Origin: a virus
IMG/VR virus record: IMGVR_UViG_3300025131_000121
Coordinates: 1-39,860 of that record
Length of the DNA stretch: 39,860 bases
Strand: one strand, 5' to 3'
Made by a program: the position numbers and the translations under genes
Notes under the pieces: generated by a model
Databases searched by the model: none
What the model was told of the DNA's origin: nothing
What the model saw: only the letters and a program-made list of their open reading frames with translations
Shown: in pieces, positions 1-6,214 of the stretch
Layout of the letters: each line of letters begins with the position of its first letter
How positions within the stretch are numbered: the first letter of the stretch is position 1

Positions 1-324
1 GAGAATGAAGTAGAGGATTATTGGGAAGAGAATAAAGCGTTGAAAGTCGACCTCAAATCCTTGGAAAACAGGTTCGATGAGGTGGTAAGTGAGTTACATT
101 GTTCAAAGGATAAACAGCATGATTTACAAGAAACACTGTATGAGGGTCGAAAGAAAGTTGATGAGTTAGATTGGTGCTTCAATATGTCATTTGTTTCTAA
201 TGCTAAACAGTTGGCAAAGGGAAGACCAGCAATTGCTTCCTTGGCTTCGTTTCTTCTACAGGCAAGGGAAGATTACTGTTTAAAATATTATGGTGTTGAT
301 GTTGATGAACAGGAGGAGAAATAG
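1..324 (+). CDS. Small coiled-coil early protein, 5' end cut by window edge
   Basis: The reading frame is open from base 1 and has no start codon inside the window that must be used, so the gene begins upstream. About 107 residues are visible, mostly charged heptad-like helix followed by a more compact C-terminal half. The pattern of a leucine-rich helix, then 'ELDWCF', then a short Lys/Arg/Ala stretch is echoed in the next gene ('MLDHWF', then 'YGKKVVDRL'), so the two look like tandem paralogues. The gene ends in an AGGAGG-containing junction and its TAG stop is one base from the next ATG. The function is not recognised. Position and size suit a phage early accessory protein. Confidence 0.7.
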   Translation, partial: ENEVEDYWEENKALKVDLKSLENRFDEVVSELHCSKDKQHDLQETLYEGRKKVDELDWCFNMSFVSNAKQLAKGRPAIASLASFLLQAREDYCLKYYGVDVDEQEEK

Positions 325-325
325 G

Positions 326-619
326 ATGAAAACCGAAACAACCAAGAAGTTATCTTTGCCGACATCTCTAGTAGATTTTAGGAGATTGGAAGCCGAGAAC
401 AGAGAGTTGAAAGCCAAGAACGAAGAGGTGATAAGTAAGTTAATTCGTTTAAGGGAGCAATTTAGTGACGTGCATGGAACACTACTTCGTTGTAAAGATG
501 AGATTGCAATGTTAGACCATTGGTTCAAAACATCAGATGATACCATAGGAACAAGGTTGGCATACGGCAAAAAAGTAGTTGATAGATTGCATAAGTATAT
601 CTTAAAGGAGGAGAAATAG
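326..619 (+). CDS. Small coiled-coil early protein (97 aa), tandem paralogue of the preceding gene
   Basis: The ATG at 326 is chosen because AGGAGG lies 9 bases upstream; the longer open frame from 290 has no such signal. Residues 1-60 are a charged coiled coil with repeated Leu/Glu/Lys, followed by 'MLDHWF' and a basic C-terminal helix. The resemblance to the upstream gene suggests duplication. The last codons and the junction to the next gene (606-624) are identical over 19 bases to the junction at 311-329. No enzymatic motif is visible and the function is unknown. Confidence 0.75.
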   Translation: MKTETTKKLSLPTSLVDFRRLEAENRELKAKNEEVISKLIRLREQFSDVHGTLLRCKDEIAMLDHWFKTSDDTIGTRLAYGKKVVDRLHKYILKEEK

Positions 620-620
620 G

Positions 621-704
621 ATGACTGGAATTGTATTTTTATTGGTCGGAATTTTAGTTGTGTTTATGGCTTTAGAAATCAACTTTCCGAGAGACAGTAA
701 ATAG
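621..704 (+). CDS. 27-aa single-pass membrane peptide
   Basis: The ATG at 621 follows AGGAGG with ideal spacing, one base after the preceding TAG. The peptide is a hydrophobic helix (about residues 3-18, 'GIVFLLVGILVVFMA') with a short charged C-terminus (NFPRDSK). That is the layout of a one-pass inner-membrane micropeptide. The stop codon ends on the first base of the tRNA-like element at 704. The strong ribosome binding site and the repeated junction upstream support translation. The role is unknown; membrane micropeptides in phages can act in lysis, superinfection exclusion or host takeover, but nothing here decides between these. Confidence 0.55.
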   Translation: MTGIVFLLVGILVVFMALEINFPRDSK

Positions 705-751
705 CATAGAATGGTTCCGTATTGGGGTGGGTTCGATTCCCACCCTATGCA
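704..751 (+). ncRNA. Miniature tRNA-like element: acceptor stem plus canonical T-arm
   Basis: GCATAG (704-709) pairs with CTATGC (745-750). Between them is a perfect T-arm: GTGGG (727-731), the loop TTCGATT (732-738) with the canonical T54-T55-C56-R-A pattern, and CCCAC (739-743). Only 16 bases (711-726) replace the D-arm and anticodon arm. This is therefore not a working tRNA, but a tRNA-derived minihelix or the remnant of one. A second hairpin (GAGCA 754-758, TGCTC 763-767) follows. No gene covers 705-795. It could be a decayed tRNA, a structured RNA or processing signal, or the phage copy of an integration core, since tyrosine recombinases often use tRNA 3' ends. The sequence alone does not decide. 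Confidence 0.6.
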
Positions 752-795
752 CAGAGCAGTATTGCTCAAAACCAAAAAACGAAAGGGAAGACAAA

Positions 796-1302
796 ATGAA
801 AACCGAAATTGAAATCTTGAAAGCCGAAATTGAAACCTTGAAAGGTAGATTTGAAAGAACAGCGGGCAAAAGTGAATATACACGCACCGTAACTGCTTTA
901 GCGAAAAACATCGAGGAGTTGAAAATCGATAACGAGGTTCTCAGAAATATAAATAGGACAATGGAAGACACCTTGAAAACAAAGGCGGAAGAAACCAAAC
1001 GCACAAGTTTGACAGCAGAATCCATAGTCAAAACTCGTGTAAATCTTAACTCGGGGCACGAGGAAGCAAAGAAAGTTTGTTGTCCTCATTGTAGCAGTGA
1101 TAGTTTGTCAGTATACCTAACAGCAGATTATAATCACCTTGTTGACCATATAAATGGCAAGGCAGAACTTGGATTTAATTTTAGCGATGCTTTTGATGAA
1201 TTATTCTGTGATGAATGTGGCGATGAGGTAGATGCTGATGAATTAACCGATAAAGATGGCAATGCGGTCAAACACGCTAGTTGGTTTCATTATGAAAATT
1301 AA
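796..1302 (+). CDS. Coiled-coil plus zinc-ribbon protein (168 aa)
   Basis: The start is the ATG at 796, preceded by GAAAGGGAAG; the longer frame from 727 would begin inside the tRNA-like T-arm and is rejected. Residues 1-95 are predicted coiled coil, rich in Glu, Lys and Leu. The C-terminal third carries two Cys pairs, 'CCPHC' near residue 98 and 'CDECGDE' near residue 138, in the spacing of a zinc ribbon. The C-terminus is acidic. Its opening codons resemble those of the gene at 326 (MKTE...), consistent with shuffling of small modular genes in this arm. It may bind nucleic acid or protein, but no family is recognised. Confidence 0.7.
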   Translation: MKTEIEILKAEIETLKGRFERTAGKSEYTRTVTALAKNIEELKIDNEVLRNINRTMEDTLKTKAEETKRTSLTAESIVKTRVNLNSGHEEAKKVCCPHCSSDSLSVYLTADYNHLVDHINGKAELGFNFSDAFDELFCDECGDEVDADELTDKDGNAVKHASWFHYEN

Positions 1303-1321
1303 TTTAACGGAGGGGAAAAAG

Positions 1322-1624
1322 ATGAAAAAAACCAAAAAGTTACCCAAGGATGAGATAGCAAGCAAAATGTCAATTAGTTTTATCAGGAAGTGTAGAACTA
1401 TTAAGATTGCTCAAGACGAAGAAATGAGATTACGAAAGGAAGCAAAAATAAAACTAGAATGTTGTTCTGATTGTGGTTGTGATGATATAGAATGGAAACG
1501 TTGGGCAGATGAATTTGGCAATGTAAACTACACTACTAGTTCTTGGGATGATAATACAGAAGTTTACTGCCCTAACTGTGAAGACCTAACCAATCCAATA
1601 AGCAAAAAAGAGAGGAAGAAATAG
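1322..1624 (+). CDS. Small basic zinc-ribbon protein (100 aa)
   Basis: The ATG at 1322 follows GGAGGGGAAAAAG. The N-terminus is very basic (MKKTKKLPK...). The C-terminal half holds a four-cysteine cluster, 'CSDCGCDD' near residue 50 and 'CPNCED' near residue 84, typical of a zinc ribbon. The tail is basic (KKERKK). Its end and the junction to the next gene (1605-1628) match 2645-2668 at 23 of 24 bases, so the same end-of-gene module was reused. The function is unknown; a small nucleic-acid-binding protein is a reasonable guess. Confidence 0.7.
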   Translation: MKKTKKLPKDEIASKMSISFIRKCRTIKIAQDEEMRLRKEAKIKLECCSDCGCDDIEWKRWADEFGNVNYTTSSWDDNTEVYCPNCEDLTNPISKKERKK

Positions 1625-1628
1625 GATG
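1605..1628 (+). repeat. Gene-junction repeat, copy A
   Basis: The 24 bases over the end of the zinc-ribbon gene and the start of the ArdC-like gene recur at 2645-2668 with one mismatch. The unit includes the ribosome binding site (GAGAGGAA), a TAG and the following ATG. A related junction, AGGAGGAGAAATAGGATGA, occurs identically at 311-329 and 606-624. Confidence 0.8.
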
Positions 1629-2567
1629 AGAAAATTCAAAAGAAAATCCACTGAGCAAATCATGAAAGAAGTTACCGGTATCGTCATTGAGGGATTGAAG
1701 AAAGGCAAGATTCCATGGCGTAAACCTTGGGCATCGGCTAGTATCGGTGGAGCACCACAGAATTACAATCACAAAACCGCGTATCATGGCAGTAATACGA
1801 TAATCCTTACATCCGTTATGATGGCGAAAGATTACACCACGAATTACTGGGTGACCTACAAAGGTGCTAAGGATTTGGGTGGAAATGTAGCGAAAGGTCA
1901 AGGTGGTTATCCTGTTGTTTATTGGAAGTTTATTGAGAAAGAAGAAACAATAGATGGCGTTGTTGAGACAATTAAAATACCTTTCCTGAGACATTTCACT
2001 GTCTTCAATCTCGATCAATTGGAGGGTATCGAGATGCCGAAGAAACCGAAGAAATCTCCAGCAAAACCTCTCAAAGTTATTGCGGAAGCAGAGGAAGTGG
2101 TGACCAACTATGTTGAACGTGAAGAGAATTTGACGCTAGATATTAAGGCATCTAATAAAGCACGTTTCATTCCTAGTCTTGATAAGATAGAATGCCCTAC
2201 GATACGTCAGCACGTCGAAGAAGCCAAAGAGAATGGTCAATCGGTCACAGATGGCAAACAGCATTACTATAGCACCATGTTTCACGAGATGGTGCATAGC
2301 ACAGGTACAAAAGAACGCTGTAATCGCGAAGGCGTAACAAAGCCGATTCACTTTGGTGACCACGAGTATTCAAAAGAGGAATTGGTCGCTGAGATTGGTT
2401 CGGCTATCCTGTCTGCGAAACTTGGTTTAATCTCTGACCGAGTAATTGAAAATAGACAGGCTTACTTAAACAGTTGGATTAGTAAATTAGAGTCCAATCC
2501 AAAGTGGATTATTTGGGCGGGTGGTCGTTCAGAGAGGGCAGTAAAATACATCCTCGACGAATCCTAA
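1626..2567 (+). CDS. ArdC-like antirestriction protein: ssDNA-binding domain plus zincin metallopeptidase
   Basis: The 313-aa protein has the ArdC two-domain layout. Residues 1-130 match the N-terminal ssDNA-binding domain: 'IPWRKPW' near 29-35, 'NYNHKTAYHGSN' near 46-57, and the 'GGYPVVYWKF' strand near 93-102. Residues 180-310 form a zincin-like domain with the HExxH motif HEMVH (H220, E221, H224) and a downstream 'ELVAEIGSA' helix supplying a likely third ligand (about E256). ArdC-type proteins on plasmids and phages protect incoming DNA from restriction and bind ssDNA. The basic 'PKKPKKSPAK' linker near 138-148 joins the domains. The gene starts two bases after the previous stop, and a hammerhead ribozyme follows immediately, so its mRNA 3' end is probably made by RNA cleavage. 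Family assignment is firm; the phage role is inferred. Confidence 0.88.
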   Translation: MRKFKRKSTEQIMKEVTGIVIEGLKKGKIPWRKPWASASIGGAPQNYNHKTAYHGSNTIILTSVMMAKDYTTNYWVTYKGAKDLGGNVAKGQGGYPVVYWKFIEKEETIDGVVETIKIPFLRHFTVFNLDQLEGIEMPKKPKKSPAKPLKVIAEAEEVVTNYVEREENLTLDIKASNKARFIPSLDKIECPTIRQHVEEAKENGQSVTDGKQHYYSTMFHEMVHSTGTKERCNREGVTKPIHFGDHEYSKEELVAEIGSAILSAKLGLISDRVIENRQAYLNSWISKLESNPKWIIWAGGRSERAVKYILDES

Positions 2568-2571
2568 AACA

Positions 2572-2631
2572 GACCGAAACAGTGAGTCATTTGACTCGCT
2601 GTCTACAGGTGAATCCTGTACTGACGAGGTC
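2572..2631 (+). ncRNA. Type II hammerhead ribozyme
   Basis: All conserved core parts are present in order. The open stem II strand GACC (2572-2575) is followed by GAAA (2576-2579). Stem III is CAGTGAGTCA (2580-2589) against TGACTCGCTG (2592-2601), with one G-T wobble. The A15.1-U16.1 pair is A2579-T2602, and the cleavage-site base is C2603. Stem I is TACAGG (2604-2609), loop TGAAT, CCTGTA (2615-2620). The core CTGACGA (2621-2627) fits CUGANGA, and the returning stem II strand is GGTC (2628-2631). Cleavage is expected after C2603. The element lies between the ArdC-like gene and the next small gene, in a gap without coding capacity. Every helix and every invariant base fits, so confidence is high, although activity was not tested. 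Confidence 0.92.
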
Positions 2632-2644
2632 AGCAAATGAAACC

Positions 2645-2668
2645 AAAAAGAGAGGAAAAAATAGGATG
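2645..2668 (+). repeat. Gene-junction repeat, copy B
   Basis: This stretch matches 1605-1628 at 23 of 24 bases. Unlike copy A, it is not the end of an intact upstream gene: it follows the ribozyme and supplies only the ribosome binding site and start codon of the next gene. It looks like the remnant 3' end of a lost or replaced gene. Confidence 0.75.
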
Positions 2669-2863
2669 TCTTATAATAGCATAGGTGAGTTTTACGCAAA
2701 GTTTGAAAGGTCTGGTTCTGCACTAAGAAAAGCAACAAAATGTAATCCTAGGAATCTGCCTTGTCCAACGTGTAAGGAAGAGAATAAATTGACTTCCGCA
2801 GATAAAGCAAAAGGTTATCAATGCGATGATTGTGCTAACAGAGCGGAAGGTTTGTGGTTCTAA
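2666..2863 (+). CDS. Small zinc-finger protein (65 aa)
   Basis: The ATG at 2666 follows GAGAGGAAAAAATAGG; the longer frame from 2504 would run through the ribozyme and is rejected. The protein contains 'CPTCKEE' near residue 32 and 'CDDCANR' near residue 53, a C-x2-C...C-x2-C zinc knuckle. Translation would start from the RNA 3' of the ribozyme cleavage site. The function is unknown. It belongs to the run of small Cys-pair proteins in this arm. Confidence 0.7.
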   Translation: MSYNSIGEFYAKFERSGSALRKATKCNPRNLPCPTCKEENKLTSADKAKGYQCDDCANRAEGLWF

Positions 2864-2888
2864 TGAAAACAAAAGAAGGGAAGAAAAA

Positions 2889-3143
2889 ATGAGAAAGAGT
2901 GAACTTATTAAACAGGTACGTTTTCTCGAGGGTAAGGTTGAGGGCTTGCGGAAAACCGCAGAATGTTTTCAACTTATGGCAAAAGACCTTAGCAAAGCGG
3001 CTTTCAAAAGTATTAAACTAGCCGAGAAGAATAAGGTCTTAAAAGAGGAAATCAAATCCTTGAAAGATGCTGGTCTTTCTGTTAGCGAGGTTCTCAAAAA
3101 ACTGAGTAGAAGCAATAAAAAAAAGGAAGGGAAGAAAAAATGA
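2889..3143 (+). CDS. Small basic coiled-coil protein (84 aa)
   Basis: The ATG at 2889 follows AAGGGAAGAAAAA. Almost the whole protein is charged helix with heptad-like Leu/Val spacing ('LIKQVRFLEGKVEGLRK', then 'LKEEIKSLKDAGLSVSEVLKKL'), ending in a Lys-rich tail. The TGA stop overlaps the next ATG (ATGA), so the two are translationally coupled. No family is recognised. Confidence 0.65.
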   Translation: MRKSELIKQVRFLEGKVEGLRKTAECFQLMAKDLSKAAFKSIKLAEKNKVLKEEIKSLKDAGLSVSEVLKKLSRSNKKKEGKKK

Positions 3144-3343
3144 CTTACAGAAGAGATGTATTGATACCGTTTATGAAGGCAAAAGAGTGTAGTAATATAC
3201 TTCACAACGATTGCATCGAGGAAGCAGGAAAATGCTATGTTTGTGATGGAAAAGAATTGTTTGATGTTAATGTACACTCGTCTGAACTAAAAACTAAAAA
3301 CTGTCAAATTTGCAAAGATGAGGAGCAATTAGAGCATGTATAG
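3140..3343 (+). CDS. Small zinc-finger-like protein (67 aa)
   Basis: It starts inside the previous stop codon (ATGA) with GGAAGGGAAG upstream. Cys pairs 'CYVCDG' near residue 32 and 'CQICKDE' near residue 55 suggest a zinc-binding fold. The end overlaps the next start by 8 bases. The function is unknown. Confidence 0.6.
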   Translation: MTYRRDVLIPFMKAKECSNILHNDCIEEAGKCYVCDGKELFDVNVHSSELKTKNCQICKDEEQLEHV

Positions 3344-3545
3344 AATCGTGGTGACAAGAGAAAACGGTCAAGAAGACACCATCTATATGAGTGAGTCAAG
3401 GCATGATACATTAGCGTATTACAATAATATGCTGTATCTAATGCGGAGACGAAAGTTAGGATGGAGAGATATCGTTTTGATAAATGAAGACAAGGTAATA
3501 CAATCGGGACTTGGTTCCGTTATAGAGGAGAATGCGAATGGCTAG
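3336..3545 (+). CDS. Hypothetical early protein (69 aa)
   Basis: The start is the ATG at 3336, within the end of the previous gene (ribosome binding site 'GAGGAGCAATTAGAGC'). The protein is a short alpha/beta sequence with no Cys pairs and no motif I recognise. It ends in the next gene's ribosome binding site and start (overlap 3538-3545). Continuous coupling with its neighbours is the main support. Confidence 0.55.
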   Translation: MYRIVVTRENGQEDTIYMSESRHDTLAYYNNMLYLMRRRKLGWRDIVLINEDKVIQSGLGSVIEENANG

Positions 3546-3780
3546 TTACGATAAGAATGATGAAGAAATCGAGAACTTATGGTGCGCAAAGCAATCCCTT
3601 GTAGACCTAATGGTTGGCAGAGGTCGTGGAAAGTGGATACGCGAGGACTATGTTGTGCCAAAAGAAGACAGTAGACAATTCAAGATTCTAAAGCAAAGGT
3701 TTGTCAAGATTACGTTAGAACTTGAAAAAAAGAAACTAAACAAAGAAGAAAGGAAAACAAAATGTCCGAGAACAATATAG
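3538..3780 (+). CDS. Hypothetical early protein (80 aa)
   Basis: Two in-frame ATGs exist at 3532 and 3538. The second is preferred because GAGGAG is about 8 bases upstream of it and only 2 from the first. The sequence is charged and mostly helical, with a basic 'GRGRGKWIRED' segment near residue 28 and a Lys/Glu-rich C-terminus. It overlaps the following gene by 19 bases. No family is recognised. Confidence 0.55.
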   Translation: MASYDKNDEEIENLWCAKQSLVDLMVGRGRGKWIREDYVVPKEDSRQFKILKQRFVKITLELEKKKLNKEERKTKCPRTI

Positions 3781-4085
3781 AAATGAAAGAGTTAAAAGAT
3801 GCTGTGATTGTCAAGGAGACAGAAAAGGCAGTGAACCTAAACATCCTCATAAATACTAAGAAAGGTGATACAAAATGGTTCGTATGGGTACCTAAATCAC
3901 AGATAAAAATTGAGGGTGACCGGATGTGGATGGCGGAATGGTTAATATCCGCAAAAGAGGATGAGATAGAAAGTCAATTCACTGGTGATGGTTTTAAGAG
4001 TATTTCTCTTGTAACCGATGGTGAGGTATCGGAAGAAGATAAAACGTTGTCAGATAACGAATTTGACAGCGAGATACCATTTTAA
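3762..4085 (+). CDS. Acidic protein with an SSB-like C-terminal tip (107 aa)
   Basis: The ATG at 3762 follows GAAGAAAGGAAAACAAA. Residues 25-75 look like a small beta-rich domain ('NLNILINTKKGDTKWFVWVPKSQI'-type strands). The last 20 residues are acidic and end in 'DNEFDSEIPF', close to the DDDIPF-type tip that single-stranded DNA-binding proteins use to recruit partners. The fold is not clearly an OB fold, so SSB itself is not claimed. The position just before the recombinase and the YqaJ/RecT set fits a recombination or replication accessory. The motif is seen directly; the function is inferred. Confidence 0.6.
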   Translation: MSENNIEMKELKDAVIVKETEKAVNLNILINTKKGDTKWFVWVPKSQIKIEGDRMWMAEWLISAKEDEIESQFTGDGFKSISLVTDGEVSEEDKTLSDNEFDSEIPF

Positions 4086-4086
4086 G

Positions 4087-4650
4087 ATGACTGTCGAACC
4101 AATTAAACGGGAGAAAGAAGTTAAGAGGATGCTGAAGTATTTCCGTAAGACATCTCGTCGGAATTTTTTGCTATTCCGATTTGGGTTGAACACGATTCTC
4201 AGGATAGGTGATATCTTGAGAATCAAACACAAGGATATCTTTACGGCTAACGGTCAGTTTCGGGAATATCTCACAATGGGTGAACAGAAAACCGGAAAAG
4301 GCAAAAAGATCAAGTTGAATGAGAAGATAAAGAAGGAACTCAAAAATTATACGAAGTATTTTGAGTTGGAACCTGATGATTATTTTTTCTTCAGCACGAA
4401 GAATCCGAATGAGCATCTCTCAAGATGCCAGGCGTGGCGAGTTTTAAAGGATGGTGCAGAACATTGTGGTGTCGAGAACTTTGGTACCCACAGCATGCGG
4501 AAGACCTTGGCTTTTAGAATATATACTGAGACCAAGAATCTTGCATTGGTTCAAAAGATGTTGAACCATTCATCACCGGCCTATACACTTCGGTACATCG
4601 GGATTGACCAAGAACTTATTGATGAAGCATACGATGAGTTCGCAATATAG
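4087..4650 (+). CDS. Short tyrosine recombinase, catalytic domain only (187 aa)
   Basis: The start at ATG 4087 lies one base after the previous stop. The full catalytic set is present: R39 ('LRIGDIL'), probable K67 on the beta-hairpin, H135 and R138 ('HSMRKT'), H161 ('MLNHSS') and the nucleophile Y170 ('TLRYIGI'). The N-terminal SAM-like core-binding domain of typical integrases is missing; full-length family members run to about 300-400 residues. Short recombinases of this type occur in phages of Firmicutes and other bacteria. It could integrate the phage, resolve multimers or invert DNA. No excisionase or repressor was recognised nearby. The tRNA-like element at 704 is the only att-like sequence seen. 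Confidence 0.88.
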   Translation: MTVEPIKREKEVKRMLKYFRKTSRRNFLLFRFGLNTILRIGDILRIKHKDIFTANGQFREYLTMGEQKTGKGKKIKLNEKIKKELKNYTKYFELEPDDYFFFSTKNPNEHLSRCQAWRVLKDGAEHCGVENFGTHSMRKTLAFRIYTETKNLALVQKMLNHSSPAYTLRYIGIDQELIDEAYDEFAI

Positions 4651-4658
4651 GAGATAGA

Positions 4659-5309
4659 ATGAAAAAAAAGAAGTTGAAAGAGAAACTGAAAAAGGACAAG
4701 GAACAACAGGCCTATAGCATAGATTTGAAAACAGCGAAGCAGTACGGCCTGGAATCCCTGGAACCTGTTAAGAAGAAGAAGAAGGAACTGGCTAAGAATA
4801 TTGTAGAAGCAATCGAGCCAATCCACGAACCACCACCGTTGCTAACACAGGGCGGTGGCGGTAACAAGCGTTGGCGGATTGATGAGAAACAATTTGCCTT
4901 GATGTTCTTAGAAGTATTTCAGGATGAGAATGATATAACGGGTGAGTTTATTCCTAAATATACCACAGTGAGTAAATGGTTAGGTATCCCTCGCCAAACG
5001 CTGAATAGGTGGTGGGCAGATAGAGAGGAAATTCGAGCCCAACACTCCACCTTGATGGATCAAGGATTAAATTATGCTACATCCGCAATGATGGTTGAAC
5101 TTATTCGGATGATGCAATCATTAGCAAAGGTAGACTATGATGATTTCTTTGAGTCTCCAAAGGGTGTTAATAATTTTATTGGCCTAATGTCTATGATGAT
5201 TAATAAAGTTCGGTTGATGCAGAACATGTCTACTAACAATGTTGCCCATGAGCACAGGCATCGTGGTGGCGTTCAAATGATTCTGCCCGATGATGAAAAT
5301 AATTCTTGA
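4659..5309 (+). CDS. Helix-turn-helix DNA-binding protein (216 aa), possible small-terminase-like
   Basis: It begins at ATG 4659 after AGGAGATAG. The N-terminus is very basic (MKKKKLKEKLKK). Residues about 98-122 form a helix-turn-helix ('TTVSKWLGIPRQTLNRWW'). The remainder is helical with a His-rich patch ('AHEHRHRGG' near 198-206) and an acidic tail. A helix-turn-helix with a long helical C-terminus is the layout of phage small terminase subunits, and no other small terminase is seen in the window. However, the gene sits in the early arm far from the large terminase, so a transcriptional or replication role is equally possible. Confidence 0.6.
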   Translation: MKKKKLKEKLKKDKEQQAYSIDLKTAKQYGLESLEPVKKKKKELAKNIVEAIEPIHEPPPLLTQGGGGNKRWRIDEKQFALMFLEVFQDENDITGEFIPKYTTVSKWLGIPRQTLNRWWADREEIRAQHSTLMDQGLNYATSAMMVELIRMMQSLAKVDYDDFFESPKGVNNFIGLMSMMINKVRLMQNMSTNNVAHEHRHRGGVQMILPDDENNS

Positions 5310-5343
5310 CACCATAGACAAAATAGAACTAAATTACGATAAT
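5306..5343 (+). promoter_or_regulatory. Weak sigma-70-type promoter candidate
   Basis: A consensus -35 box TTGACA lies at 5306-5311. About 18 bases on is TAAATT (5330-5335, four of six matches), and a better -10, GATAAT (5338-5343), is too far at 26 bases. It sits in the 49-base gap before the YqaJ gene and just upstream of GAGGAGG (5344-5350). The poor spacing keeps confidence low. Confidence 0.25.
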
Positions 5344-5358
5344 GAGGAGGAAAGAAAA

Positions 5359-6201
5359 ATGAGATTTGTATCAACAAAAAATATGTCTCGTAAGAGGTGG
5401 TTGGAACTCCGTATGAAATCTTTAGGTGCGAGTGATGCCGGTGCTATCATCGGTGTCTCAACGTACAAATCAGCGGTTGATTTGTATTACGAGAAGATAG
5501 ATGGAATTGTAGATAATGACAGTCTTCATCTAAGGTTAGGGCGTGAGATGGAACCAATTCTTCGGACTTTATTTACAGAGGAAACAGGAAAGAGGGTTCG
5601 ACAGGATAACAAAATCAGAGTTTCTAAGAAGTATCGGTTTCTATCTGCCAATCTTGATGGAGTCACCACAGGCGGAATCCCTGTCGAATTAAAAACTAAG
5701 ACACACTGGAACGGTGTGATGCCCGATCAGGATTATTGCCAACTGCACCATCAGATGTACGTTACAGGCAAGAAATCAATTTATTATGCTGTCTTAGTGA
5801 TTGGGTATCAAAAACAATTCATTGTCCAATTAATAGACAGAGATGATAAATTTATGGATGAGTTGATTGATGCTGAAATAAATTTTTGGATTGAACATAT
5901 CCTTAAAGGAGTACCACCGGAACCAGTCTCGCCAGGCGATGCTAGAAAAGTGTGGAGAAACGAAGATTTAATCTCTGAACTAGGTGGAGATGTTGTTGTT
6001 GCTGATGAAGAAGCCGAACAGATTTATAAGGATATGATTAATATTCGTGGTACGATGACAGACAATAGACATCTTCTTGAAGATATGCAGTTAAAAATTA
6101 TGGTCAAGATGCAGACGGCTACATCAATGCGTGGTGCAGATGACCTGGAATTGTTTTCATGGAAACAGTCTAAAAAAGGAAGACGTTTCCTAATCAAATA
6201 A
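5359..6201 (+). CDS. YqaJ-type phage recombination exonuclease (280 aa)
   Basis: The start is ATG 5359, with GAGGAGG 8 bases upstream; the longer frame from 5290 lacks a ribosome binding site. YqaJ/lambda-exonuclease motifs are clear: 'SLGASDAGAIIGVS' (21-34), 'GREMEPILRTLF' (61-72, E65), and the active site 'LDG...PVELKTK' with D100, E110 and K112, then 'QLHHQMYVTG' (128-137). These enzymes resect 5' strands of dsDNA, leaving 3' tails for annealing. The gene lies 13 bases before recT, the usual exonuclease-annealase pair. The length is normal for the family. Confidence 0.9.
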   Translation: MRFVSTKNMSRKRWLELRMKSLGASDAGAIIGVSTYKSAVDLYYEKIDGIVDNDSLHLRLGREMEPILRTLFTEETGKRVRQDNKIRVSKKYRFLSANLDGVTTGGIPVELKTKTHWNGVMPDQDYCQLHHQMYVTGKKSIYYAVLVIGYQKQFIVQLIDRDDKFMDELIDAEINFWIEHILKGVPPEPVSPGDARKVWRNEDLISELGGDVVVADEEAEQIYKDMINIRGTMTDNRHLLEDMQLKIMVKMQTATSMRGADDLELFSWKQSKKGRRFLIK

Positions 6202-6214
6202 GAAAGGAAGAATA

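Noticed and set aside
727-795. Longer N-terminus for the coiled-coil/zinc-ribbon gene, and antisense frames containing peptides like 'WESNPP'
   Set aside because: These frames arise from reading the T-arm of the tRNA-like element as protein, a familiar artefact of tRNA sequence; the ATG at 796 has its own ribosome binding site.
2504-2665. Open frame running from the end of the ArdC-like gene into the 65-aa gene
   Set aside because: It overlaps the ArdC gene and the whole ribozyme. The ATG at 2666 has a proper ribosome binding site.
704-4650. A defined attP site at the tRNA-like element
   Set aside because: No second copy, integrase arm sites or host sequence is visible, and the recombinase is more than 3 kb away; kept only as a possibility.
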